From: Lachnospiraceae bacterium | GTDB taxonomy: Bacteria > Bacillota > Clostridia > Lachnospirales > Lachnospiraceae | NCBI GenBank assembly: GCA_021770345.1 | Contig: JAETRD010000001.1 | Location: 424,887-488,886, forward strand | Direction of reading: 5' to 3' | Length of the DNA: 64,000 nucleotides | Shown here: positions 34,544 to 42,841 of the stretch, piece by piece | Numbering within the stretch: position 1 is the first letter of the stretch | Layout of the letters: each line of letters opens with the position of its first letter | Made by a program: the position numbers and the translations under genes | The notes under the pieces: model-generated | What the model was told of the DNA's origin: nothing | What the model saw: the letters and a program-made list of their open reading frames with translations, nothing else | Database searches by the model: none

Positions 34544-35347
34544 CTACGATGCCAGATCCTTTTTCGTGTATTTCATCCATGCTCCCGCCGCGCACGCCGC
34601 CGTGACCGCAAGCCCGATCGCGCACGCCGCCGCGGAAAGTGCCCCCTCCGTGTAAATATCCGCCGCATTGCTGTAGTAAAACGGAGTCAGATATTTCCCG
34701 TTTTCGATGGCCGGAACGATGCGGCACATCATGTCCAGCGCGAAAAAGACAAGCGCAATGCCGAGTCCCGCCCCGATCTGTATTTTCCGTGAGAAGGCTG
34801 ACATCAGAAAACAGACGCTTCCGACCTCCGCCATCATCAGAAACTGTGCGGCCGCACACAAAAGCATTTCCTTTGCCGCGATTTCCTCCCCCATAACCGC
34901 AAATCCGATCAGGTAGGATGCGGTGCAGACCGTCTCAAACAGCGCCAGATTCGAGAGAAGCGCCAGATATTTCCCAAAAACGGCCTCCCCTCTCGGAATC
35001 GGCAGCGCATACAGAAATTCCGCCGTGTGACCGGCCTCCTCCTTTGACAGCAGCGCACTCCCGAGGATTGCGGCAAACATGGCGCCTCCCAGCCCGTGAA
35101 TCATCGCAATCTCCGTGGCATAATAGCCGGTCAGCGTCGCAAGGCTCATCTTATCCATCCCAAACGCCGCCGACATCGCTCCCATGTCCGAAAACAGATC
35201 CGAGATATCCCCGATGGACTCCTCCACACTCGCATAGAGCAAAAGGCAGCCGAAACAGATCGCTCCCACACTGACTGTCCAGATCGCCAGACTCTTAAAA
35301 TTCCGTTTCATTTCATGACAATATAACGTCTTACCGCGCCGTATCAT
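34544..35347 (-). CDS. ABC-2-type transporter permease
   Basis: A 267-residue membrane protein with six predicted spans (IWTVSVGAICFGCLLL, GLGGAMFAAILGSALL, ...). The EEAGHTAEFLYALPIPR stretch is the ABC-2 interface helix. The start at 35347 is inside the end of the ATPase gene, behind GGGAGG. It forms a transporter with the upstream ATPase; the substrate is unknown. Confidence 0.88.
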   Translation of the reverse strand: MIRRGKTLYCHEMKRNFKSLAIWTVSVGAICFGCLLLYASVEESIGDISDLFSDMGAMSAAFGMDKMSLATLTGYYATEIAMIHGLGGAMFAAILGSALLSKEEAGHTAEFLYALPIPRGEAVFGKYLALLSNLALFETVCTASYLIGFAVMGEEIAAKEMLLCAAAQFLMMAEVGSVCFLMSAFSRKIQIGAGLGIALVFFALDMMCRIVPAIENGKYLTPFYYSNAADIYTEGALSAAACAIGLAVTAACAAGAWMKYTKKDLAS

Positions 35348-36224
35348 AACCGCCTCCCAATCCCCGGGATTTCTCCCCGGCCGTTGTCCCGTCCTTCTCA
35401 TAGTAGTGCAGAAAAATCTCCTCAAGCCCCGGCTCCTCGATGACAATATCGCTGATATCGTGTCCCGCAAAACCCGCAAACAATTCGTTGAGATCCCCCT
35501 TGTACACAAACTCCTCCTCTTTGCCGTCTTTTACCATGCGGATGCGTTTCGCGCTGGTTTTTGTCAGGTTTTCCACAGTATCCGTGCAGACCAGTTTCCC
35601 GTCCCGTATCATCGCGGCGTTGCGGCAATACTTTTTGATCTCCGACAGCACATGGGAGGACAGAAAGCAGGTCGTCCCCCGCGCATTGTATTCCAACACC
35701 AGCCGGAAAAATTCCGCCTGCATCAGCGGGTCAAGTCCGCTTGTGGGCTCGTCAAACACAAACAGCCGCGGCACATGCTGCATCGCGCACACGATACTCA
35801 CCTTTTTCCGGTTTCCTAAAGACAATTCCTCTATCCGCTTCTCCCGCTCCACGCCGAGGCGCTCGCACAGCATATCCGCCTCCCTGCCGCAGTCCATCCC
35901 CCGCATATCCGCCGCAAAGCGGATCACCTCTTTCACCTTCATATCCGGATAAAACATCGCCTCGGACGGCATGTAGCCGATCTCCCGCAGCAGCGCGGCG
36001 CGCTGTTTTTTCACATCTGTTCCGAGCACCCGCACCTCCCCCGCGTCAAAGCGGATCAGCCCCAGCAGGCTTCGGATCGTCGTGGACTTCCCCGCGCCGT
36101 TCGGCCCTAAGTACCCGAAGATATCCCCCTCCTCCACGCGCAGGTTCAGCTTCTCGATGCCCCGGTGCTTTCCGTAAGTTTTTGTGAGCCCGCACAGCTC
36201 AATCGCGTATTTCTTTTCGTTCAC
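35331..36224 (-). CDS. ABC transporter ATP-binding protein
   Basis: A 297-residue ATPase with Walker A GPNGAGKST near 45, signature LSLGN (in place of LSGGQ), and Walker B LFVFDEPTSGLDP. Typical of ABC-2 exporters. Its start overlaps the DUF3021 gene by 26 bp and its end overlaps the permease by 17 bp, so the four genes are one operon. Confidence 0.92.
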   Translation of the reverse strand: MNEKKYAIELCGLTKTYGKHRGIEKLNLRVEEGDIFGYLGPNGAGKSTTIRSLLGLIRFDAGEVRVLGTDVKKQRAALLREIGYMPSEAMFYPDMKVKEVIRFAADMRGMDCGREADMLCERLGVEREKRIEELSLGNRKKVSIVCAMQHVPRLFVFDEPTSGLDPLMQAEFFRLVLEYNARGTTCFLSSHVLSEIKKYCRNAAMIRDGKLVCTDTVENLTKTSAKRIRMVKDGKEEEFVYKGDLNELFAGFAGHDISDIVIEEPGLEEIFLHYYEKDGTTAGEKSRGLGGGYDTAR

Positions 36225-36666
36225 AGCGCTTCCCCTCTTTCTTAAATTCTTCCAGATCCCGGTTCAGCTGCCCGGTATCCATCTTCCGTCTGACATAATA
36301 GCATAAAAACATGCACAGATAGCAGGCAAGCATGTACACGACAAACAGCACCGTCGCCGTCATATTACGCTCAAACCACCCGAATCCGTAGCTGACGATG
36401 CCGTATACCAGCGAGCATCCCGCCGCGGCTGCCGTCTCGTACCCTCCGATGCGCTCGCTCTCGTCAAAATTGCGCAGCAGATACACCTGCGCATAACACA
36501 TAACATACGTTGTCGCAATCATCTCGGCGGCCGCGGCGAGATCCGCCTCGCGGCTCCCGCCGAGGATCCGGTAAACCGCATAGTAAAAAAATATCGTAAA
36601 AAAGTACATACATGCTTTAAAGTCTATTTCGATCTCCCACTTAAGAATCTTTTTCAAGCGCTTCAT
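36199..36666 (-). CDS. DUF3021 membrane protein
   Basis: A 155-residue protein with four spans and a charged C-terminal tail. DUF3021 proteins are commonly encoded just after a LytTR regulator, as here (ATGA overlap), and may act as its membrane inhibitor, as in streptococcal LytTR regulatory pairs. Confidence 0.8.
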   Translation of the reverse strand: MKRLKKILKWEIEIDFKACMYFFTIFFYYAVYRILGGSREADLAAAAEMIATTYVMCYAQVYLLRNFDESERIGGYETAAAAGCSLVYGIVSYGFGWFERNMTATVLFVVYMLACYLCMFLCYYVRRKMDTGQLNRDLEEFKKEGKRCERKEIRD

Positions 36667-37106
36667 CGCGTTCCCCCTTTTAATATACTCCGCAGTTCCT
36701 TCGCGTACCGCCGTGAGATCATCACATACTCCCCGTTATCCATCTGCGCCTTAATCCGGTTTCCCGGCTCGCTTTTGAGATATGCGATGTGGTAGATATT
36801 GACGACCATCGATTTGCTGCACCGGAAATATCCTTCCTCCTCATAGCGCGCCTCCACGGCGGCAAGGGAGCTCGCCGTCCGGTACGCCGCATCCGCGGTG
36901 TACAGCCAGGTAACCCCGTCCACGCTCTCAAGATAGATCACGTCCCCCGGCCGGAGCACGGCCCACTCCCCGTCCTTTGACGCCAGAAGCGCCTGCCCCT
37001 GCCGGTTCACACAGTCCGCAATCTCCCTGATCTGATCTGTCATATGAAGATATCGGATAATGACCTCTTCCGTCCCCTCATCAATCTGTTCCAGGCTCAG
37101 CTTCAT
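36663..37106 (-). CDS. LytTR-family DNA-binding regulator
   Basis: A 147-residue protein consisting of an N-terminal segment and a C-terminal LytTR domain (DVIYLESVDG, YFRCSKSMVVNIYHI, MISRRYAKELRSIL). It lacks a receiver domain. Start behind GGAGG. Probable autoregulator of its own LytTR-DUF3021-ABC operon. Confidence 0.9.
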   Translation of the reverse strand: MKLSLEQIDEGTEEVIIRYLHMTDQIREIADCVNRQGQALLASKDGEWAVLRPGDVIYLESVDGVTWLYTADAAYRTASSLAAVEARYEEEGYFRCSKSMVVNIYHIAYLKSEPGNRIKAQMDNGEYVMISRRYAKELRSILKGGTR

Positions 37107-37131
37107 ACATTTCCTCCATTCTTTTCACACC

Positions 37132-37159
37132 CCAATTTGTGACATCGGCACAAATTTGG
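37132..37159. promoter_or_regulatory. Inverted repeat upstream of the LytTR gene
   Basis: CCAATTTGTG-ACATCGG-CACAAATTTGG, a dyad with 10 bp arms 26 bp before the LytTR start. Candidate operator. LytTR regulators usually read direct repeats, so another protein is possible. Confidence 0.5.
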
Positions 37160-37187
37160 ATGTGCTATCAGATTACCTGACGGACAT

Positions 37188-37239
37188 AAAAAAAGCAACC
37201 CGCAATCCCTTAAGATGCACTTTGGGGACTGCAGGCTGC
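37188..37239 (-). terminator. Terminator after the SdpI-family gene
   Basis: On the minus strand, the 15-base arm at 37239-37225 pairs with 37209-37195 (three G-U pairs) and is followed by seven T. Confidence 0.75.
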
Positions 37240-37250
37240 AGTTTTCTTTT

Positions 37251-37637
37251 CTATTTTTCCTCTTTTCTTATCCCCTCACGGGTAAAGTTTCTTCTCAGCG
37301 CCCGTTCCGTCGGGAAAATAGAAACAATCAGGATTACACATTGTACGGCACATAACATACCGCTCACGGTTCCAATCACCGCTTCGGAGCCGCGATAAAA
37401 CGGGACATGCACTGCGGCGGAAGGTACGAACAAAACCCAACCAATCTTCCACCACAGCCGGCCGCAGTATTCATGCGCAAACTTCCATGTATCCGTGTTT
37501 TTCATTGAAGCCGGCGTTCGATATCCGACGATTCCGTTAATCTTTTTGGGCGGATGCTTCCACATCATTCTTCCGAACACAATCATAAGGATCGGTATCA
37601 GCAGATCACAGGCAAACAGAAACCACCAGTACCACAT
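37251..37637 (-). CDS. SdpI-family membrane protein
   Basis: A 128-residue membrane protein with the SdpI signature VGYRTPASMKNTDTWKFAHEYCGR. SdpI protects Bacillus from the SDP killing peptide, but most relatives are uncharacterised. The ATG at 37637 (MWYWWFLF) follows GAGGAGGAA. Probably co-transcribed with the small membrane gene upstream. Confidence 0.85.
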   Translation of the reverse strand: MWYWWFLFACDLLIPILMIVFGRMMWKHPPKKINGIVGYRTPASMKNTDTWKFAHEYCGRLWWKIGWVLFVPSAAVHVPFYRGSEAVIGTVSGMLCAVQCVILIVSIFPTERALRRNFTREGIRKEEK

Positions 37638-37710
37638 AATATTCCTCCTCTTCCCGGCCAGGTGTATCCGCAGACGCATGCGCCGGCGGCGGTTCATCCC
37701 GGAAAAACCG

Positions 37711-38052
37711 TTATCTTCTCACATATTTATTCTCAAGGTGATTGTGGTAGAGTACCATCACAAAGATCCCGCCCACGGCCACCGCGCCGGAAATCATGGA
37801 TCCTGCAAAGACATCTCCGAGCAGGGCACCCGCCAGATAAGTCGCAATCATCCCCACACCGTACACAATCCACATAATCCCATGTTTCCGGTTATAAGCT
37901 AAAACATCGCTGACCCGATCCAACCCGGGCGGCTCCACGCCCGCCCAGAACCCGCACGGCGTCTTCTTGCGGTAGGATACCACCCCGATCACAATCATAA
38001 ACATACTCACATAACCGATAATTCCCAGCCCGATTGCACTCCCCGCATCCAT
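37711..38052 (-). CDS. Small membrane protein, DUF3784-like
   Basis: A 113-residue protein with three spans. The motif RVSDVLAYNRKHGIMWIVYG resembles DUF3784 proteins, often found near SdpI-like genes. RBS AAAGGTG. Function unknown. Confidence 0.65.
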   Translation of the reverse strand: MDAGSAIGLGIIGYVSMFMIVIGVVSYRKKTPCGFWAGVEPPGLDRVSDVLAYNRKHGIMWIVYGVGMIATYLAGALLGDVFAGSMISGAVAVGGIFVMVLYHNHLENKYVRR

Positions 38053-38112
38053 AATTTTTCACCTTTCTATATTCTTTTCACGCAAATCTTCATGATCTCA
38101 TCAAATCTGTTC

Positions 38113-38140
38113 GGAGAATGCCGCCTTGTAGGCATTCTCC
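38113..38140. other. Perfect intergenic hairpin
   Basis: GGAGAATGCC and GGCATTCTCC (10 bp arms, 8-base loop) with no T tail. A second dyad AGAACTTCT/AGAAGTTCT (38153-38199) flanked by GTGTGA/TCACAC follows. Both lie between a small membrane gene and the DUF3887-like gene. Role unknown; a processing site is possible. Confidence 0.4.
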
Positions 38141-38206
38141 TGTGTGAGACTTAGAACTTCTCCGCGAAACAGCCTTTGTTGTGAGCAACCAGAAGTTCTT
38201 TTCACA

Positions 38207-38863
38207 CTACCACAAATACAGGCCGTCCATCTGCATCTCTTCGTCAAACGAGAACCGGAAGGTCACACTGATGTTTTCAAAGGACACGTTCATCTGTATC
38301 ACGGCGGAATGTCTTCCCTTCTGCGTCAGTTCAGCCGTATATGCCGACCCGTAGGAGACGATTTCTCCCCAGTCCGTTCCAATCTGCGCTTTCGCTCCCG
38401 CAAGCGCAGTCCGATAGTCGTCCCCGAGCGCCTTCTGTAAGACCGGGGCCGCATGCTCATACAAACTGTCAAAATCATCTGCGGCAATCCATTCCACCGC
38501 CTGACGGGCTCTGTCTTTTACTTCCTCCTCCGCGAAACGTCCGCTCGCCCCCAGCTCCTGCTGCTTCGGGAACGCCCAGTACACCCACGCGGCAAACACC
38601 GCAAGCACGATTCCCACGACGACAAACACCCTGTTTCTGCGGCGTGCCCGCCCGGCTTTTCTCTCCGCATCCGAAAAATTGGCGTTAAAATCCGCGGCCG
38701 TCTCCTCGGGCGTGCCCATCCGCGCAAAAATTTCCCCGATCGCCTCCCCGCTTTCCTTCGCCGCCGCGATATCCGATTCCAGCTGGCGCCTGATTTCCTC
38801 GCGCTTTGCTCCGCTGCAGTTTAATTTCCGGATCACTCTCGCAATGTAATCTTTCTCGCTCAT
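38207..38863 (-). CDS. DUF1700/DUF3887-like membrane protein
   Basis: A 218-residue protein. An N-terminal DUF1700-like helical part (KRxLESDIAAAKE, FARMGTPEETAADF), one span near residues 77-95, and an extracytoplasmic domain resembling DUF3887 (DDFDSLYEHAAPVLQ). It is encoded after PadR with a 4 bp overlap, an arrangement typical of these cassettes. Confidence 0.75.
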   Translation of the reverse strand: MSEKDYIARVIRKLNCSGAKREEIRRQLESDIAAAKESGEAIGEIFARMGTPEETAADFNANFSDAERKAGRARRRNRVFVVVGIVLAVFAAWVYWAFPKQQELGASGRFAEEEVKDRARQAVEWIAADDFDSLYEHAAPVLQKALGDDYRTALAGAKAQIGTDWGEIVSYGSAYTAELTQKGRHSAVIQMNVSFENISVTFRFSFDEEMQMDGLYLW

Positions 38864-39231
38864 CCCTCCTGCACCTCCTCGTTTCCTGTCACTTTATTAT
38901 TTCCTGTCATTTCATTTACATGTGCCGCAAAGCTTCTCCAGAGTTCCGTAAGCTCCCGCAGCTCCTCGTTTCCCTTTTCGGTGATGCCGTAATATTTTCG
39001 CGAGACTTCCTTACCCTTCGGCTCGCTCCACCTGCTCTCCACCAGCCTCTCGTCCTCCAGCCGGTACAGAATCGGGTACAGCGTCCCCTCTTTTAGGGTA
39101 AACATGCCTCCGCTTTCCTCCCGCAGTTCGCTGATCAGCTGGTAGCCGTATTTCGGTTCCGATTCCAGACGCTTTAGCACCAGCATCTCAAGAACCCCCT
39201 TTTTCATCTGCTGCTCGTATTTTGGATTCAC
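38860..39231 (-). CDS. PadR-family transcriptional repressor
   Basis: A 123-residue PadR protein. The winged helix contains KGVLEMLVLKRLESEPKYGYQLISEL and LKEGTLYPILYRLEDERLV. The start is GTG at 39231 behind GGAGGGG. An upstream dyad is a likely autoregulatory site. Confidence 0.9.
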   Translation of the reverse strand: MNPKYEQQMKKGVLEMLVLKRLESEPKYGYQLISELREESGGMFTLKEGTLYPILYRLEDERLVESRWSEPKGKEVSRKYYGITEKGNEELRELTELWRSFAAHVNEMTGNNKVTGNEEVQEG

Positions 39232-39243
39232 ACGCCCCTCCTA

Positions 39244-39262
39244 TACTTAGTATTGCTAAGTA
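39244..39262. promoter_or_regulatory. Candidate PadR operator
   Basis: TACTTAG-TATTG-CTAAGTA, a perfect dyad 13 bp before the padR start. Confidence 0.5.
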
Positions 39263-39336
39263 CATTCTAATACGATGTGACAGTGTTGTCAAGAATCGGA
39301 ATGCGCCCCTGCGGCATTTACTTATCATGTTACATC

Positions 39337-39365
39337 TTGACATCCGGGATATTTTTAAATATAAT
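39337..39365 (+). promoter_or_regulatory. Promoter of the TetR-flavodoxin operon
   Basis: TTGACA, 17 bp and TATAAT, a perfect sigma-A consensus. The -10 runs into the operator dyad. Confidence 0.8.
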
Positions 39366-39399
39366 CTGTTTATATAAATCTATTATATAAATAGATTAT
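39361..39399. promoter_or_regulatory. TetR operator dyad overlapping the -10
   Basis: Arms ATAATCTGTTTATATAA and TTATATAAATAGATTAT, 17 bp with one mismatch around a 5 bp spacer. Bound repressor would block the promoter, so TetR likely represses its own operon. Confidence 0.65.
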
Positions 39400-39422
39400 A
39401 TTTTATGAAAGGGGGAAACCAA

Positions 39423-39986
39423 ATGCCGAAACAGCGGATTACAAAGGAAATGGTGGTCGATGCCGCCTTTGCGATTGCAAGAAGCAGCGGTATGGAACAG
39501 GTTCTGGTGAAAAACATCGCAGACAGACTCGGCTGTTCCGCGCAGCCGATTTACAGCTACTGCAAAAATATGGACGGTTTGCGTCAGGATGTCACCGCAC
39601 AGGTGCGCCTGTTTATACAGGATTATGTGGCGGCGCGCATTGACCCGGACGATTTATTCCGCAGCACGGGCGCCGCTTACATTCAGCTGGCCGGGGAGGA
39701 ACCTCACCTGTTCCGGATTTTCATTTTACATCAGCGCAGAAATATCGCTTCCCTGGAAGACTTATATCAGGCGGAAGCCAATCCGCGCACCGCGGAATTC
39801 ATAGCCGAAAAGCTCGGCATCGGCATTCTGCAGGCAAAACAGCTGCATCTGAATATGCTCATCTATACCATCGGCATCGGCACTATTTTTTCGGTTTCGA
39901 CACCGGGCATTCCTGTCGAAGAAATCTACACTCAGCAGGAAATTGCCTGCGAGGCATTCTGGAATCAGGCAAGGAGGGAGTCATGA
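39423..39986 (+). CDS. TetR-family regulator
   Basis: A 187-residue regulator: N-terminal helix-turn-helix (VVDAAFAIARSSGMEQVLVKNIADRLGCSAQPIYSYCKNMDGL) and a ligand domain of WHG-like type. The start at 39423 follows AAAGGGGG. It is co-transcribed with a flavodoxin-like gene (ATGA overlap). Likely autoregulated. Confidence 0.88.
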   Translation: MPKQRITKEMVVDAAFAIARSSGMEQVLVKNIADRLGCSAQPIYSYCKNMDGLRQDVTAQVRLFIQDYVAARIDPDDLFRSTGAAYIQLAGEEPHLFRIFILHQRRNIASLEDLYQAEANPRTAEFIAEKLGIGILQAKQLHLNMLIYTIGIGTIFSVSTPGIPVEEIYTQQEIACEAFWNQARRES

Positions 39987-40513
39987 CAAAACGCGGAATC
40001 ATCATTTACCAGTCGAAATACGGAGCAACCAAAAAATATGCCGGCTGGCTGAAAGAGGCGACATGCTTTGACTGCATCGAGACCGCCAAAGCCTCCCCCA
40101 GGCAGCTGATACCATATGACACGATCGTTTTGTGCGGCGGCATCTATGCTTCCGGTATCGCCGGGATTTCATTTCTGAAAAAGAATATCGATCAGTTAAA
40201 AGATAAAAAAACGGCCGTGCTGTGCGTGGGTGCTTCCCCTTATGACGAAAAAGCACTCCATGAAATCAGGACGCGCAACCTGACCGGCAATTTAAAAGGC
40301 ACCCCGCTCTTTTACGGGCGGGGCGCCTGGGATGAAAGCAAAATGACATTCACAGACAGAACCCTCTGTCGGCTGCTTCAGAAATCCATTGCAAAAAAAG
40401 ATCCGGGCACTTATGAACCGTGGATGTCCGCCCTTATGTCTGCAGTCGGAAAGTCATGCGACTGGACCGACCGGGCATATCTTGCTCCGCTGCTCGCATA
40501 TCTGGAGCACTAA
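39983..40513 (+). CDS. Flavodoxin-domain protein
   Basis: A 176-residue protein of the HemG-like flavodoxin type: IIYQSKYGATKKYAGWL (FMN phosphate loop) and IVLCGGIYASGI. It probably binds FMN and acts as a reductase or electron carrier. Its stop overlaps that of the convergent MFS gene. Confidence 0.85.
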   Translation: MTKRGIIIYQSKYGATKKYAGWLKEATCFDCIETAKASPRQLIPYDTIVLCGGIYASGIAGISFLKKNIDQLKDKKTAVLCVGASPYDEKALHEIRTRNLTGNLKGTPLFYGRGAWDESKMTFTDRTLCRLLQKSIAKKDPGTYEPWMSALMSAVGKSCDWTDRAYLAPLLAYLEH

Positions 40514-41835
40514 CATTCCTTACGGTTCTCCTCGAGTGCCCAGATATGCGGATTGCGCCAAAAATACAGGCACACGCCGATTCCCGCAAAAGCGAGCACA
40601 AAAAACAGAAAAGCCGCGCCGGAACCCTTGCCGCTGCCGAACATTCTGACAAGGATACCGTTTTCCCGCTGCGCGGCCATAAGCGGTTCAAATACCCGAT
40701 CCACCAGAAAACCGCCGAGAAAATACCCGATCGGTATCGTAAAAAACTGCAGGGAATTGCGCACCGCATAGACCCTGCCCTGCATCTGCTCCGGCACATG
40801 CAGGCGCAGGATGGCGTCCAGATTCGTATTCATCAGCGGTATCGCAATCCATCCGAGAAAGCCGCCGATACACCAGACAAGCGGCGTTCTGCCGAACGCC
40901 AGTAAAAAGTTTTCCGTGCTCATCGCAAACAGAAGGCAGCTGCAGATAACCCGCACCCTGCTTTTGGGCTTTTTTGCAAAAAATGCAGCGATACTGCCCG
41001 CAAAGGTGCTTATGCCGATCACCGCGTTCACAAGACCAAGCGTCCGCTCCCCGCCGCCGTCCCGCGACAGCATCATTGCCGGAAAAGCCGCCTCGTAGAC
41101 CGAAGCCACCAGATTGATGGCCGCGAGAAACAAAATCAGCCCGAAAATCCCTTTTTCTCCGCGCAGATAAGAAATTCCCTTTCCCGCGGACTCCAAAAGC
41201 TTTTCCCGGGATTTAACCGGCTCTCTGCTCTCCGGAATCCGGATGCAGAATGCCAGCGTCAGAAACGCCGCGCAAAACGTAAACAGGTCAAATGCCGCGA
41301 TGGCGTCCATCCCTGCGATCCCCCAGACTGCCGTTGCGAGAATCGGCGTCAGAATCGAGTTGAGGGAACTCGCAAAATAGCGCAGCCCTCCCACACGCTG
41401 GTAATATTTCTCAGCCAGCACACGCGTGGTCGCCACCTCCGACGCCGGCTGCTGCACCGTATTCATAATACCGTTTACCCCGTTGATCAGGTACAGATGC
41501 CAGATCTGCAGCGCATCGTTTTTCAGCAGAAACAACATAACCACCGTAGTAAACGCCGCAACCGTATCGCACACCAGCATCGTAATCTTTTTATTCCACC
41601 TGTCGCTCAACGCGCCTGCAAAAATGCTAAGCAGCACATAAGGCGCATAGGAACTCACCATCAGCAGCGCTGTCATAAGGGCAGACCCGTTCTGCGTATA
41701 CGACCAGATCACCAGCGCGTAACTTGTCATCGCACTGCCAAGCCCGGAAAACGACTGTGTACTCCACAGCAGCAGATACGGCCTCATCTCTCCGAGCGCA
41801 CCGACGAAATCTTTGTATTTGAAATTGTTATTCAT
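40510..41835 (-). CDS. MFS transporter (DHA3-like)
   Basis: A 441-residue permease with 12 predicted spans. The loop 2 motif GALSDRWNKK fits MFS drug exporters. Start at 41835 behind AAGGAG. Substrate unknown. Inverted repeats sharing AGACTTTGC precede it. Confidence 0.88.
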   Translation of the reverse strand: MNNNFKYKDFVGALGEMRPYLLLWSTQSFSGLGSAMTSYALVIWSYTQNGSALMTALLMVSSYAPYVLLSIFAGALSDRWNKKITMLVCDTVAAFTTVVMLFLLKNDALQIWHLYLINGVNGIMNTVQQPASEVATTRVLAEKYYQRVGGLRYFASSLNSILTPILATAVWGIAGMDAIAAFDLFTFCAAFLTLAFCIRIPESREPVKSREKLLESAGKGISYLRGEKGIFGLILFLAAINLVASVYEAAFPAMMLSRDGGGERTLGLVNAVIGISTFAGSIAAFFAKKPKSRVRVICSCLLFAMSTENFLLAFGRTPLVWCIGGFLGWIAIPLMNTNLDAILRLHVPEQMQGRVYAVRNSLQFFTIPIGYFLGGFLVDRVFEPLMAAQRENGILVRMFGSGKGSGAAFLFFVLAFAGIGVCLYFWRNPHIWALEENRKEC

Positions 41836-41940
41836 AGACTTTGCTCCTTGTATTGTCAAATTTTAAGTATTTAACGTGCAAAGTCTAAGAGCAGTTCTGT
41901 TACTCCATGCAATCACTGCCCGTTCAGACTTTGCATGGAG
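41836..41940. promoter_or_regulatory. Inverted and direct repeats upstream of the MFS gene
   Basis: AGACTTTGC occurs at 41836-41844 and 41926-41934 and in inverse (GCAAAGTCT) at 41878-41886. CTCCATGCAA (41903-41912) pairs with TTGCATGGAG (41931-41940). These could be operator sites or alternative leader hairpins controlling the exporter. Confidence 0.45.
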
Positions 41941-41987
41941 CTGTTGCAATGCATAATTTTGAACTCATCTTTCCCCTCCCAAATCTG

Positions 41988-42374
41988 TTACTGTGTTTCC
42001 GTATCCGGATCGGCCTTTGTAACGCTCACACTGCCCCTGGCCTTTTTCCCGGTCACTGACAAGGTATAGGTACCGCCGTCTTGTATTTGAACCTGAAACG
42101 AGGATGTCTGAATATCCGTTTCCTCATATACCGGCTCCTCCCCTTCTTTTTGAAGTGAAATATCTATGCTTCCGGCTTTGTTTACAATGTCAAAATCAAC
42201 AATGTCACCGGCGGCAAGCGTCAATTCCTGGAAATCCGTCTTATTAAGCACTTTAAAATCCATGATAAGCGCGCTTTTATTTCCTGTCCGGCTTCCGTCA
42301 AATGTTGTTCCTCCGCAGGCACAGGCGCAGAGCATAAAAAGGCATATCACGATACAGGTAAATTTTTTTATCAT
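41988..42374 (-). CDS. Small secreted lipoprotein, unknown
   Basis: A 128-residue protein with a signal peptide and a Cys-rich lipobox region (LCACACGG). The mature part is a beta-rich domain (FQELTLAAGDIVDFDIVNKAGSIDISL) ending in GGTYTLSVTGKKARGSVSV, resembling extracellular binding modules. Function unknown. Confidence 0.7.
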   Translation of the reverse strand: MIKKFTCIVICLFMLCACACGGTTFDGSRTGNKSALIMDFKVLNKTDFQELTLAAGDIVDFDIVNKAGSIDISLQKEGEEPVYEETDIQTSSFQVQIQDGGTYTLSVTGKKARGSVSVTKADPDTETQ

Positions 42375-42398
42375 AACCGTCTCCTTTTATTTTTCCAC

Positions 42399-42662
42399 TC
42401 AATCTTCATTTTTGTACAGCGCATAATAATCGGAATCAATATTGTCCATCATCTGTGCAAACCATCGCTTGGCATCGTCGAGTGCTTTGTTATAGATAAT
42501 CGGCGCCAGTTTCTGTTCAAATAATTCCGTCAGCTGCATCTGTTCAATCATGCCGATCTCTTCGCCGCGCGTATCGAGATAAAACGCTTTGATCTGTGCA
42601 GCAAGCTTTTCTTTCTGCGTGTCCGACAATTTAATCTGCGGCAAAGTATCTCTTCTCCTCAT
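42399..42662 (-). CDS. DUF2164 family protein
   Basis: An 87-residue protein with the DUF2164 pattern IKLSDTQKEKLAAQIKAFYLDTRGEEIG...YNKALDDAKRWF. Function unknown. Likely co-transcribed with the lipoprotein that follows. Confidence 0.85.
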   Translation of the reverse strand: MRRRDTLPQIKLSDTQKEKLAAQIKAFYLDTRGEEIGMIEQMQLTELFEQKLAPIIYNKALDDAKRWFAQMMDNIDSDYYALYKNED

Positions 42663-42841
42663 AAAAACTCCTCCCCACCGGAACTGGTCTTCCTGCCATT
42701 TCCCGACTATCCCTCAGTCCAAAGATCATCAAACAGATTTTGGCTGTCTGTAAAAATTGTAACATTGTCAAATCCATATGGCAAATCAAAATATTGCAAT
42801 TTTACAAAGCCATATCTTCCCGCAGAAGCCCCAAAAGGTAT
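42663..42841. other. Intergenic stretch, nothing recognised
   Basis: About 180 bp between the DUF2164 gene and the dehydrogenase. It is AT-rich with no clear gene, hairpin or repeat. Confidence 0.3.

Noticed and set aside
33471-34655. Plus-strand open frame of 394 codons
   Set aside because: It lies opposite the GH25-LysM lysozyme and the transposase remnant and has no family features.
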